DNA of 64,000 nucleotides from Rhodanobacteraceae bacterium (GTDB lineage: Bacteria > Pseudomonadota > Gammaproteobacteria > Xanthomonadales > Rhodanobacteraceae), in contig SCQU01000010.1 of NCBI GenBank assembly GCA_004299555.1, forward strand, positions 186,001 through 250,000, written 5' to 3'. Below the pieces are notes generated by a model, which worked only from the letters and a program-made list of their open reading frames with translations, was not told the DNA's origin and did no database searches. The position numbers and the translations under genes are program-made. Shown here piece after piece: positions 11,041 through 21,200 of the stretch; the first letter of the stretch is position 1, and each line of letters begins with the position of its first letter.

Positions 11041-11751
11041 GTGCCAGCCGCGCTGCCCGAACAAGTCGTGCGCTGGCATGTATTTCCGGATGCCACGGCA
11101 CTGGTCGCCGCGGCGCTCGAGCGGGTCTTGCACGCCTCGCGCAACGCCATCACCCAACACGGCGCATTCGACATCGTGCTGGCCGGCGGCAACACGCCAC
11201 GCAGGCTTTATCGCGCACTGTGCGAGGCTGACGCCGACTGGCAGCGCTGGCACGTCTGGTTTGGTGATGAACGCTGCGCGCCAGCCGACGACCCGGCGCG
11301 CAACAGCCAGATGGCGCACGCCGAGTGGCTGGGTTATGTGCCCATACCAGCGCACAACATCCACCCCATCCCGGCTGAAGCCGGTGTCCGCACCGCGGCC
11401 ACGCTGTACGCACGCGCGCTGCGCAGTGTCGACGCGTTTGATTTGGTGCTGCTCGGGCTCGGCGAAGACGGCCACACCGCCAGCCTGTTTCCCGGCCACG
11501 ACTGGGGCGTCCATGCAGACTCGCCGGACGTACTGGCCGTCACCGGCGCACCCAAGCCCCCGCCGGCGCGCGTATCGCTGAGCGCGCACCGGCTGGCGCA
11601 CGCGCAACAGGTGTTGTTCCTGGTCGAAGGCGCCGGCAAGCGCGAGGCCACCGCGGCGTGGCAGCGCGGCACCAGCATTCCTGCAGCGTGCATCGCCCCG
11701 GCGGCTGGCGTGGATGTGCTGCTGGATGCCGCGGCGGACCCCACTCGGTGA
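11041..11751 (+). CDS. pgl: 6-phosphogluconolactonase
   Basis: Hydrolyses 6-phosphogluconolactone, the product of Zwf, to 6-phosphogluconate. The 236-aa protein is of the SOL/DevB type. VLAGGNTPRRLYRAL near the N-terminus, WFGDERC and LGLGEDGHTASLFPG are the family signatures. I start it at GTG 11041 because GGAG ends 8 nt before it. An in-frame GTG at 11032 overlaps the gnd stop (GTGA) and is the alternative. It forms one transcription unit with gnd. Confidence 0.93.
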   Translation: MPAALPEQVVRWHVFPDATALVAAALERVLHASRNAITQHGAFDIVLAGGNTPRRLYRALCEADADWQRWHVWFGDERCAPADDPARNSQMAHAEWLGYVPIPAHNIHPIPAEAGVRTAATLYARALRSVDAFDLVLLGLGEDGHTASLFPGHDWGVHADSPDVLAVTGAPKPPPARVSLSAHRLAHAQQVLFLVEGAGKREATAAWQRGTSIPAACIAPAAGVDVLLDAAADPTR

Positions 11752-11926
11752 AACGCGCGGCCGCCGGTCGGGCGCGACGGCGCGCTCGTGCCTTGATGAG
11801 TCCCTGAAAACCGCGTTTCTGACCGTCACCCCGGCGCAGAACGAAATCCGGTTGCTTGATCGTCCCGCGATTGGCGTCCCTGGATGTCCGTTTCCACCTG
11901 CGCAGCGGCCGGTACCTGGCGGTTTG

Positions 11927-12493
11927 CTACGCGGGTGGATTGCCGGCCAGCTCGGCCATGTGCACGCGGTAGTAGCGCAGTTCCGCGATGGAATCCATGA
12001 TGTCCGACAGCGCCGTGTGCGCGGAGTCCTTGTGGAAACCCTTGTAGACGGCGGGCGACCAGCGCCTGGCCAATTCCTTCAAGGTCGAAACATCGAGGTT
12101 CCGGTAATGGAAATACTTCTCCAGCGCTGGCATCTGGCGATACAGGAACCGGCGATCCTGGCAAATTGAGTTGCCGCAAATCGGTGACTTGCCAGCCGGC
12201 ACCCAGCACTCGAGGAACGCGAGGGTTTCCGCCTCGGCCTGGGCGTGGGTCGTGCCCGATTCCAGCACCCGTTGCCACAAGCCGGATTTGCCGTGCTGGT
12301 GCCGGTTCCAGTCGTCCATCGCCACCAGCCGCGCCTCTTCGTGGTGGATTGCGCATTGGGGTCCCTCCGCGAGCACCTGCAGGTCACGGTTGGTGACCAC
12401 GGTGGCGATTTCGATGATCGAGTCGGTATCCGGACACAGGCCGGTCATTTCAAGATCGATCCAGATCAGGTTGTCATCAGCGCAAGCGGTCAT
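11927..12493 (-). CDS. orn: oligoribonuclease
   Basis: A 3'-5' exoribonuclease that clears dinucleotides and nanoRNA, including pGpG from c-di-GMP turnover. The protein has 188 aa, near the family norm. The DEDDh residues are visible: IDLEMTG (Asp13, Glu15), ICQDRRFL (Asp113), and AHTALSD (His159, Asp164). The start has a clear GGAGG 7-8 nt upstream. It is a lone gene, divergent from sbcB, with no terminator obvious in the 175-nt gap after pgl. Confidence 0.97.
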   Translation of the reverse strand: MTACADDNLIWIDLEMTGLCPDTDSIIEIATVVTNRDLQVLAEGPQCAIHHEEARLVAMDDWNRHQHGKSGLWQRVLESGTTHAQAEAETLAFLECWVPAGKSPICGNSICQDRRFLYRQMPALEKYFHYRNLDVSTLKELARRWSPAVYKGFHKDSAHTALSDIMDSIAELRYYRVHMAELAGNPPA

Positions 12494-12576
12494 TGAATCC
12501 TCCTAGCGCGCCAGTCTAACAACATTGCGCGGCTGATCGAATTGCCACGCGCGCGCGCGTACCGTAGGCTGGCGCG

Positions 12577-14031
12577 ATGCCGACGCCAACCCTGCTGTGG
12601 TACGACTACGAGACCACCGGAACCGATCGTGTGCGCGACCGCCCGGTGCAGTTCGCCGCCATCCGCACCGATCCGGAACTGCGCGTGGTCGGCGGGTCCA
12701 CCGTGCTCTACTGCGCCCCCGCGGCGGACCTATTACCGCAGCCCGAAGCCTGCCTCATTACCGGCATCACACCGCAGGAGGCCGCGCGCAAGGGCATCAT
12801 CGAAGCGGAATTTGCCGGCGCGGTGCATGAGCTGCTGGCCGAGCCTGGTACCTGCTCGGCCGGCTACAACAGCATCCGCTTTGACGACGAGGTCAACCGC
12901 AACCTGTTTTACCGCAACTTTCTCGACCCCTACGCGCACACCTGGAAAAACGGTACCGCGCGCTGGGACATCCTGGATCTGACGCGCGCCTGCTACGCGC
13001 TGCGCCCGGATGGCATCGAATGGCCACGCGGCGATGATGAAGCGCCGTCCTTCAAGCTGGATCGGTTGGCGCCCGCCAATCACCTCAAGCAGGATCGCGC
13101 GCACGATGCGTTGTCGGACGTGGAAGCAACGCTTGGCCTGGCGCGCCTGCTGCGCGCGCGGCAACCACGCCTGTACGCATGGCATTTCGCCCTGCGCAAC
13201 AAGCAGGCGGCCAGCGCGCAGCTGGCGGCAGCGCTGCCGGCCATGCAGCCCCTGCTGCATGTATCCGGGCGCTACCCGGCGCCGCGCGGCTGCCTGGCGA
13301 TGGTGGCACCCATCGCCGAACACCCCGAACGCGCCGGCACCTTCATCGTGGCCGACCTTGGGGTCGATCCACGGGGCTGGATGGAGCTTGACCCGGACGC
13401 ACTGATCGAACGCATGTTCACGCCGCGCGCGGACCTGCCGGAGGACCTCGAACGGCCGCCGCTGAAGGAGGTCCACGGCAACAAGTCGCCGTTCCTGGCG
13501 CCGCTTTCGGTGCTGCAGGACACCGACACCGCGCGCATCGCGCTGGATCCCGACGCCTGCCTGCACAACCTCGAAACCCTGCGCGGTTGTGACGGCTTGC
13601 GCGAGCGGGTGCGCCAGGCGTTCGCCGCATCCACCCGCCGCTGGCCCGAACGGGAAGACCCCGAATGCAGGCTGTATGCCGGGTTCCCCTCGCCCGCAGA
13701 CAAGCGCCGGGGCGAAGCCGTGCGTGCAACGCCGCCCGCGCAGCTTGGCACGACGGCGTTCGCCTTCGACGATCAGCGCTACGCGGAATTGCTGTTCCGC
13801 TATCGCGCGCGCAACTGGCCCGATACGCTGGCCAGCGATGAGCGCGAGCGCTGGCGCGGCTTCGTGCGCGCCAAGTTGAGCCACGCGACCGACACCACCG
13901 CGTTGACCCTGGACGACTACCGGGCAACGCTGGCGCGCCTGCGCAAAGAACACCCGCCAGGCCCAAAACAAACCGTGCTGGATCAGCTGCAGGCGTGGGG
14001 CGAAACGGTGGCCGCGGAATTTGGACTTTGA
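12577..14031 (+). CDS. sbcB: exodeoxyribonuclease I
   Basis: A single-strand 3'-5' DNA exonuclease used in recombination and mismatch repair. The protein has 484 aa. WYDYETTG (Asp10, Glu12) opens the DEDDh exonuclease domain, GYNSIRFDDE supplies the second acidic motif, and RAHDALSDVEAT the His/Asp motif. The C-terminal SH3-like and helical ExoI regions follow, with NKSPFLAPLSVL (canonical NKCPVLAP) and RYRARN. No strong ribosome site precedes the ATG. The next gene starts 2 nt after the stop. Confidence 0.96.
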   Translation: MPTPTLLWYDYETTGTDRVRDRPVQFAAIRTDPELRVVGGSTVLYCAPAADLLPQPEACLITGITPQEAARKGIIEAEFAGAVHELLAEPGTCSAGYNSIRFDDEVNRNLFYRNFLDPYAHTWKNGTARWDILDLTRACYALRPDGIEWPRGDDEAPSFKLDRLAPANHLKQDRAHDALSDVEATLGLARLLRARQPRLYAWHFALRNKQAASAQLAAALPAMQPLLHVSGRYPAPRGCLAMVAPIAEHPERAGTFIVADLGVDPRGWMELDPDALIERMFTPRADLPEDLERPPLKEVHGNKSPFLAPLSVLQDTDTARIALDPDACLHNLETLRGCDGLRERVRQAFAASTRRWPEREDPECRLYAGFPSPADKRRGEAVRATPPAQLGTTAFAFDDQRYAELLFRYRARNWPDTLASDERERWRGFVRAKLSHATDTTALTLDDYRATLARLRKEHPPGPKQTVLDQLQAWGETVAAEFGL

Positions 14032-14033
14032 AC

Positions 14034-14720
14034 ATGCCACAAGCCTATTTTTCGCCCGCGACCTTTCGCTTTCTGCGCGCGCTCGCGCGGCACAACAACC
14101 GCGCCTGGTTCAAGGCCCATCAGGCCGAGTATGAAACCCGCGTCCGCGGCCCGTACCTGCAGCTGATCGCGGACCTGCAGGCGCCCACGGCCAAGCTCAG
14201 CCGCCATTACCGCGCCGATCCGCGCAAGGTGGGCGGTTCGCTGTTCCGCATCCAGCGCGACACGCGCTTCAGCCACGACAAGGAACCGTACAAGGCCTGG
14301 GCCGGCGCGCGCATTTTCCACGAGCGCCGGCGCGAAATCGCGGCGCCGTCGTTTTACCTGCACATCGCGCCCGGCGACTGCTTTGTCGGCGCCGGGCTGT
14401 GGCACCCGGAAAACCACACGCTCAGGAACGTCCGCAGCTTCATCGTCGACAACCCGGCCGCATGGAAGCGCGCGGCCCACAGCCGCACGTTCCAGGATCA
14501 TTACGCCTTCTGGGGCCAATCGCTGACGCGCGCACCGCAGGGGTTCCCGGCCGACCACCCGTTGCTGGAAGACCTCAAGCGCAAGAGCTTTGCCGCCGGC
14601 GTCGGTTTTGACGAAGCGCTGGCGTGTTCGCCGCGGCTGTTTGCTTTCGTGGTCGCCCACTTCAAGCGGCTTGCGCCGCTGGTCGACTACCTGTGCGCGG
14701 CGCAGAACCTTGAGTTCTAG
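14034..14720 (+). CDS. DUF2461 / TIGR02453 family protein
   Basis: A 228-aa cytosolic protein of unknown function. The family signatures are all present: a FSPATFRFLRALARHNNRAWF start, KVGGSLFRIQRDTRFSHDKEPYK, a GLWHPENHTLRNVR segment, and RKSFAAGVGFDEALA near the end. The ATG at 14034 is two nt after the sbcB stop, so the two are probably co-transcribed. The in-frame ATG 13 codons upstream lies inside sbcB and is less likely. Confidence 0.85.
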   Translation: MPQAYFSPATFRFLRALARHNNRAWFKAHQAEYETRVRGPYLQLIADLQAPTAKLSRHYRADPRKVGGSLFRIQRDTRFSHDKEPYKAWAGARIFHERRREIAAPSFYLHIAPGDCFVGAGLWHPENHTLRNVRSFIVDNPAAWKRAAHSRTFQDHYAFWGQSLTRAPQGFPADHPLLEDLKRKSFAAGVGFDEALACSPRLFAFVVAHFKRLAPLVDYLCAAQNLEF

Positions 14721-14765
14721 GCTCCGCTGTGCACCGGGCCGCGCCGATGTCACCCAAGCCGACGC

Positions 14766-15896
14766 TTACCGCGGGACGGACCCGCGCAGCGGCAGTGACC
14801 GCCACGCGTCCGCGACGTCCTTGAGCGCTATCTGTGCGACGTGGTCGTGCAGCGGCGGACCGCCCAGCGCAATGACGGCGCTTCCCGTCGGGCTGCGGGG
14901 CAACCACAGCGACGGTGGCTGGCTGCCATAAAGCACAATCAACGGGCAACCCAGCGCGGCCGCGGCCTGGGCCGGGCCGGTGTCAACGGACACCATCGCC
15001 ACCGCGCGTTCGCACAGGGCCAGCAGGCGGCGCAGCGGAAGCATGTCGCCGGCGGCCAGAACCCGTGCGGAACCCGACGCCTGCGCGATGGCGCGCAGCA
15101 GCGCCGACTCGGGCGGTGCGCCGCAGAGGATGATCCTGGCATCCGGCAGGCGCCGAAGCACCGCGTGGATCAGCCCCGCCCAGTTCGCGGTACCCCAGTC
15201 CTTCGAATCCCGCAACCGGCCAGCCCGGCCGCGCTTGAGCGTACGCTTGTTGCCGGGTTGCAGCAGCACCAGTGGAGCGCATTGCAGGCCTTGTGAGTCC
15301 AGCCACCCATCGAGGTCGGTGCGGTCGTGATCGCTGACGGCAAGGCTGGGCGCGGTGATGCCCTCGCACGCCGCGGGCGGCCGGGTCGATGCATACAGCG
15401 CCGGAGTCGCCGCTCCGAAGCGCTGCCACCGCTCGATCCAGTGCTCGCCGGGCCGCAACACGTACCCCGGGTTGGCAAACGCGCAGCAGTCCCCGGGCAC
15501 CTGTGCGCGCCGCAGCAGCCAGCGGATCTTATCGATCGAGTAGTCGTCGCAAACGTACACCGGGCGCGGCGCCTGTTGCCGCAACAGCGCAACCAGGCGG
15601 CGCTGCGATGCGTCCATCCAGTAGGGGCGTTTGCGGCTGGCAAGCACCAGCGTGTTGCGCACGTCCGGGTGGCCAGCCAACAATGGTTGCAGCCAGCCCC
15701 CCGAGCCCACCACCGTGCATGGCGCGCCATAACGCCGGTGCAGCAGGCGCAGCAGCGGCGTCAGCAACACCATGTCACCGAACGCGCCAAAACGGATAAC
15801 CAGTGGGCTTGCCGGCGCCATGGGCCGGCGTGGCCCGCCGCCGGCAGGCAACCATGCCGCCGCGACCGGCGTGTATCGTGACCAGTCGTAAGCCAT
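14766..15896 (-). CDS. glycosyltransferase family 9 protein (heptosyltransferase-like)
   Basis: A 376-aa member of the GT9 family that includes the ADP-heptose:LPS heptosyltransferases. The N-terminal Rossmann part begins with PLVIRFGAFGDMVLLTPLLRLL. The C-terminal nucleotide-binding half carries LLQPGNKRTLKRG, a DSKDWGTANWAGLI segment, and SVDTGPAQAAAALGCPLIVLYG, where the Asp in VDTGP is the usual ADP-sugar contact. GAGG precedes the ATG by about 8 nt. A second in-frame Met at residue 26 is the alternative start. The acceptor is unknown; a role in LPS core or another surface glycan is likely. Confidence 0.85.
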   Translation of the reverse strand: MAYDWSRYTPVAAAWLPAGGGPRRPMAPASPLVIRFGAFGDMVLLTPLLRLLHRRYGAPCTVVGSGGWLQPLLAGHPDVRNTLVLASRKRPYWMDASQRRLVALLRQQAPRPVYVCDDYSIDKIRWLLRRAQVPGDCCAFANPGYVLRPGEHWIERWQRFGAATPALYASTRPPAACEGITAPSLAVSDHDRTDLDGWLDSQGLQCAPLVLLQPGNKRTLKRGRAGRLRDSKDWGTANWAGLIHAVLRRLPDARIILCGAPPESALLRAIAQASGSARVLAAGDMLPLRRLLALCERAVAMVSVDTGPAQAAAALGCPLIVLYGSQPPSLWLPRSPTGSAVIALGGPPLHDHVAQIALKDVADAWRSLPLRGSVPR

Positions 15897-16120
15897 GGCC
15901 TTGCCTCGAACTGCGATGCGCGCCGATGCTTGGGCGCGATACTTTGGTTGGTCCGCGCGACAGCTTAGCGGATGCCGGGCCGCGTCGACACGGTGTACCG
16001 CCCGCCGTCATGGCAATGCGCGTTGCGCGCTGGCGCCTGCCGCACCAGCCCCCCGGGCCGAATGCTGGCAATATGCCGTGTCACGTTTCGCACTCTGCCA
16101 AGGACGCAACGGACCAGCGC

Positions 16121-16786
16121 ATGAAGATTCTCCTGGTTGAAGATTCACAGCGCCTGCGCACCACGCTGGAGCGCGGCTTGCGCGCGGCAGGGTTTGCGGT
16201 CGATGCCGCCGCCGATGGCATCGAGGCGACCCGCTATCTCGCCGCCTACGACTATGACCACATCGTGCTGGATCTGGGGCTGCCGCGACTGGACGGCTTC
16301 GGCGTCCTGCGGGCCTTGCCCGCGGGCGGCACGCGACCGCGCGTGCTGGTGTTGTCTGCGCGTGACCAGGTCAGCGACCGCGTTGACGCGCTGAATGCCG
16401 GCGCCGATGACTACCTGGTCAAGCCGTTTGCGTTCGAGGAATTGCTGGCACGGTTGCACGCGCTGTCGCGGCGGCCGGCCGAGTCGAACATGGACGTGCT
16501 CGAGTGCGCTGGGGTAAGGCTGGACGCGTCGGCGCGGCGGGTGGATGCCAATGGCACCCCGCTCAACCTGACCCCGCGCGAATTTGCGTTGCTCGAACTG
16601 CTGCTGCGCCATCGCGGGCACGTTTTTGCGCGCGCCTCGATCCTTGAACGCATCGCTGGCAGCGCCAGTGAAGCGTCCGACCGCAGCATCGAGGTCGTGG
16701 TGTTCAGCGTACGCCGCAAACTTGCCGACGCCGGCTGCATGGGCCTGATCGAAACACGGCGCGGCGCGGGCTACCTGATTCCATGA
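16121..16786 (+). CDS. OmpR/PhoB-family response regulator
   Basis: A 221-aa DNA-binding response regulator. The receiver domain has the acidic pocket at Glu7/Asp8, phospho-acceptor Asp51 in VLDLGLP, and conserved Lys101 in LVKPF. A linker near 115-125 leads to a winged-helix domain with TPREFALLELLLRHRG and a recognition helix ending at ETRRGAGYLIP. The stop overlaps the kinase start (ATGA at 16783-16786). The target is not visible, but the next locus downstream, read toward it, is an RND efflux operon. Confidence 0.93.
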   Translation: MKILLVEDSQRLRTTLERGLRAAGFAVDAAADGIEATRYLAAYDYDHIVLDLGLPRLDGFGVLRALPAGGTRPRVLVLSARDQVSDRVDALNAGADDYLVKPFAFEELLARLHALSRRPAESNMDVLECAGVRLDASARRVDANGTPLNLTPREFALLELLLRHRGHVFARASILERIAGSASEASDRSIEVVVFSVRRKLADAGCMGLIETRRGAGYLIP

Positions 16787-18207
16787 ACACCCGCACCAAA
16801 ACGTTTTCCTTGCGCACCCGCCTGACGGTACTGCTGGCGCTGGCCGTGCTGGTGGCATTGGGCGGTGCGGCCAAGATCGTGGATTGGCGTGCGGATGCCG
16901 AGATGCACCAGCGCTTTGACGCATCCTTGCTTACGCGTGCGGAGGCGTTTGCCGCATTGGTGCGCGGCCACGGCAACAATGTCGAGATCGACGCGATGGC
17001 CGACCAGCTCGGACGCTTTCCAGGCGGTGACGCCGGCGACTGGTACGCCGTAACCTGTGCCGGACAACGCATTGCGCAAAGCGATCCTGCTCCGCCCGCG
17101 GCAACCGCGAGCGGAGCACCGCGCTACCTCAATACGAGCGTGCCCGGCCATCCCAAACTGCGCATGGTGGTCCTGCGCTTTGCGCCCGGCGTTGACGCCG
17201 CGGGCACCGGGGCTGCCTTGCATTCCACTGCCGCAACCTGTGAGCTCCGCTATGCGCTTGACCGCGCATCGCTGGACGAGCTCCTGCGCGCACTGGACTG
17301 GATTCTGCTCGGCAGCCTGCTGGGCGCATGCGTGCTGGTGATCCTGCTGACGCCATGGCTGGTCGCCCGCGGCCTGCGCCCCTTGGCACTGCTGGCGCGC
17401 GCCATGGCGGCGATCGGTCCCGACGCGCCCGGCGGCCGGCTGCCGGCCAGCAGCACCAGCGAACTGGTGCCGCTGGTGGGGCGCTTCAACGAAGTGCTGG
17501 CGCGCATGGACGCCGGCCTGGCGCGCGAGCGCCAGTTCGCGTCGGGTCTGGCGCACGAATTCCGCACCCGGCTCGCCGAGTTGCGCGCGCTGGTCGAGGT
17601 CGAATCGCGCTACCCGAGCGGGCGCGACCCGTGCACGATTCTTGGCGAAGTCGGCGGCATCGGGGCTGAGCTCGAGGCCACCGTGACGGCGCTGCTGCAA
17701 TTGACCCGGATCCAGTCTGGGCTGGAGCGCCCGCACTGCGAAAACGTGTTGCTGCAGCCCCTCCTCAAACGGGTCCAGGCGCGGCACCGCGACATGGCAC
17801 AGGCCCGCGGCGTGGGGATCGAGTCCGATTTTGATTGCGACCCGGCATGCACGCTCGACACGGATCCGGCGCTGCTGGAAATCGTGCTGGACAACCTGCT
17901 TGGCAACGCGGTGGCCTACGCGCCTGCCGGCAGCACGGTCACGTTGCGCATCCGGCGCGACCTGATCGAGGTGCGCAACCTGGCGCCTTCGTTGCAGCCC
18001 GGCGACATTGCCAACTTCGGGCAACGTTTCTGGCGCAAGGGTTCGCAGGGCGCCGGTCATGCAGGGCTCGGGCTGGCGCTCGCCAGTGCGGCATCCCACG
18101 CGCTCGGCGTGGGGCTGGATTTCCGGCTGGAGGGCGGCGCGCTGTGCGCAACCCTGTCATTGCAAAACGGCCCAAGCGCTGCCGCACCAGCGGACGATCG
18201 CGGTTGA
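16783..18207 (+). CDS. sensor histidine kinase
   Basis: A 474-aa inner-membrane kinase. One membrane segment is at residues 9-30 and another at about 172-192, flanking a periplasmic sensor domain of about 140 residues, followed by a HAMP-like stretch. The H-box reads LAHEFRTRLAEL with His258; the usual Pro after RT is replaced by Arg. The N-box is DNLLGNAVAYAP (from Asp370). The G1 box lacks the usual Asp-X-Gly and reads VRNLAPSLQPGDI, while F (FGQRFWRKG) and G2 (GHAGLGLALA) are present. A non-Asp G1 occurs in some kinase subfamilies, so I treat it as functional. Its TGA abuts the stop codon of the convergent RND permease with no spacer. Confidence 0.9.
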   Translation: MNTRTKTFSLRTRLTVLLALAVLVALGGAAKIVDWRADAEMHQRFDASLLTRAEAFAALVRGHGNNVEIDAMADQLGRFPGGDAGDWYAVTCAGQRIAQSDPAPPAATASGAPRYLNTSVPGHPKLRMVVLRFAPGVDAAGTGAALHSTAATCELRYALDRASLDELLRALDWILLGSLLGACVLVILLTPWLVARGLRPLALLARAMAAIGPDAPGGRLPASSTSELVPLVGRFNEVLARMDAGLARERQFASGLAHEFRTRLAELRALVEVESRYPSGRDPCTILGEVGGIGAELEATVTALLQLTRIQSGLERPHCENVLLQPLLKRVQARHRDMAQARGVGIESDFDCDPACTLDTDPALLEIVLDNLLGNAVAYAPAGSTVTLRIRRDLIEVRNLAPSLQPGDIANFGQRFWRKGSQGAGHAGLGLALASAASHALGVGLDFRLEGGALCATLSLQNGPSAAAPADDRG

Positions 18208-21200
18208 TCAGGCCGGGGCCCGGCGTTCGTGCAGCAGGTTGTATACCACCGGCATCACCACCAGCACCAGCGGCGGTGCTGCCAGCATGCCGGAGATGAT
18301 CGCGATGGCCAGCGGCTGCTGCATCTGCGACCCGCGACCGAGCGCCATGGCCAACGGCAACAGGGTCAGGATCATGGCAATGGCGGACATCAGGATCGCG
18401 CGCATGCGGTTGCGGCCAGCTTCCAGCAGCATCGCGCGCAGCGTCGGCGGGGCTTCGGGATCGGCATTGCCCTCTGCTTCCGCGAGTTCGGAGAAAAAGA
18501 AAATCGCAAGTTCCGTCACGATGCCGACGATCATGGTCATGCCCATCATCGAGGAAATGTTGAGCTCGGTGCGGGTCACCCACAGCCCGATGAAGACCGC
18601 GCAGATCGCCAGCAATGGCTGGATCAGGACCGCGATTGCAGCGCGAAAGCTTTCGTACAGGAACAGCAGCAGCGTGAACACCAGCGCGATCGCGGTCAGC
18701 AGCACGACGGTGAGTCCGCGGAAGGCGATCTGCTGCTGCTGGTACAACCCGCCCAGCTCGTAATACATGCCCGGCGGCAGTTCATTCCGGCGCGCGAGGA
18801 TCTTTCTCACGTCGTTTGCCGTCGCGCCAAGGGATCGCCCGCTGATGCGCGCGGTAACCGCGACCACACGCTTCAAGTTCTCATAGTCTATTTCTGGCTG
18901 CCCGGTCTGTGCGGTCACCGTCGCGACCCGCGACAGTGGAAATACCTGGCCGGCCGGGTTGCGGACCGGCAAGGCTTCCAGTTGCTGGATCTCGGCACGG
19001 TCGCGCGGCGGTACCCATACCCGCACCGCGACCATCTTCGGGCCCTCGGGCAGTCTGGCGGCGATGGTGCCCGCCACGGCCGCCGCTACCTGGGTGGCCA
19101 CGGCCTGGGGATCAAGCCCCAGCCACGCGGCCTTGACCGGATCCACATGCACTTCCAGGGCATCACCTGCGGGATTGATCCCGTCGCGTACGCTCACCAC
19201 ACCCGACACCCTGGCCAGTTGCGCGGCGACCTTCCGCGCGGTGGTGTCGAGTTGCCCGGCGTCGTCCGAGAACAGCTTGACGACGATCGGCTGGGGCGCG
19301 GAGGTGAGATCGCCAATCATGTCTTCCAGCAGTTGCGAGACGTCCACGTCCAGCCCCGGAACCGTGGCCGCGACCTGCTCGCGGATATGCTCCATCACCA
19401 CCGCGGTTGACGGTCGCGTGCCGTTCTTCAAGCGTACGAAGATGTCGCCCGTATTGGCTTCGGTCAGCCCGCCGCCCAGCTGGGTACCGGTTCGCCGCGA
19501 CCAGGTGGCGACGTAGGGGTTGGCGGCGAGGATCTGGTTGATCTTCGCCAGCAGCCGGCTGGTTTCCTCGAGCGAGGTGCCCGGGACCGAACGGTAGTCG
19601 AGCGTGAAACCGCCTTGATCCATTTTCGGCAGGAAGCCGCTGCCGACCGACTGGTACGCGAAGAAGCCGGCCACCACCAGCGGGACCAGACCGAGCAACA
19701 GCAGCGCGGGCCACTCCAGCGTGTGCAGCAATACGTTTTCGTAAAAGGCCATGAAGCGCTGCCACGGCCCGGTGGCGGCGTGCTCCCGGGCGTGACGTTC
19801 GTCGATCAGCCACTGTGCCAAAAGCGGCACGGCGATCAGGGCCAGCAGGTAGGAAATCACCAGCGCACTGGCCATCGTCAACGCCAGCGCCTTGAAGAAG
19901 GCGCCGGTGACGCCGGTGAGAAACGCCAGCGGCAGGAAGATGACGATGGTGGCGAGCGACGACCCGGTTTGCGGCCGGGTGAACTCGCGGGCCGCCAGGA
20001 CAATGCGTTCACGCACCGGGCCGGTCAGGCCGCGCACGCGGCGCATGATGTGCTCGGTCATCACCACCACGTCGTCGATGAGCAAACCCACCGCCGCCGC
20101 CATGCCGCCCAAGGTCATCATGTTGAAGCTCATGCCGAATACCTTGAGCAGCAGCGTGGTGATGGCCAGCGTGCCCGGTACCACCAGCAGCGCAATCAGG
20201 ATCACCCGGGCGTTGTGCAGGAACACGAACAGCACCAGTGCCGCCAGGCCGATGCCGATCAGGATCGCGTCGCGTACGCTGGCCGCCGACTCGCGGACCA
20301 GTTGGGTCTGGTCGTACCAGGCCGCGACCGTCACGCCCTTTGGTATTTGCGGCTGGTAGGCCGCAAGGCGTGCCTTCACCGCATCCACCATCTTGAGGCT
20401 GTTGGCGGATGGCTGCTGGAATACCTGCAGCAGGATTGCCGGGTGGCCGTCGGCGCCGGTCATGACCCATTGCGGCTTGATGCCGCGCTTCACCACGGCA
20501 ACGTCGCCCACCGTCACGACGCCGCCAGGCCCGGCGCGAACGACCACGTCGCTGAGCGCCTCGACGCTGCCGGGCTGGTTGTTTGCGAGCAGCAAAAACA
20601 ACTTGTAGTGGTCGGCGAGCCGGCCGAGGGCAGTGATGTTGGCGGCGCTGGAAACCGCGCGCACCACGTCAGCCATGGCCAGGTGCTGCGCGCGCAGCCT
20701 GGCCGGGTCGATGTCGACGTGGAGTTCGCCGATCCCGCGGCCCTGCACGTCCACCCGCGCAACGCCTTTCACGCCGGAGAGCAGCGGCAGCAACTGGTAC
20801 TGAGCGAGGTCGTACAACCGTGTCTGCGTGAGCGTGTTGCTGCGCAGGCTGTAGGCGATCACCGGCTCATCGATGCTGGGGGACATGCGCACCGCGTGGA
20901 TGCGGGTCCCGGGCGGCAGCTCTGGCAGCACCTGGCCCATCGCGGCTTCGACATTGAGGAACGCACGGCCCATGTTCGCGCCCCAGTCGAAGTCGACGTT
21001 GATCTGCGCGCTGCCGCGGCTGGTGGTCGAGCGCACGTTGCGCACCCCGCGGACCGCCCGGATCGCCTCCGCGACGGGCTTGGTTACCGCGACCACCATT
21101 TGGCCGGCGGGCCGGGCGCCGGCGTCGATGTCCACCCGCACGCGCGGGAACGACACGTTGGGAAACAACGCCACCGGCAAGCTGAAGACCGATGCCAGCC

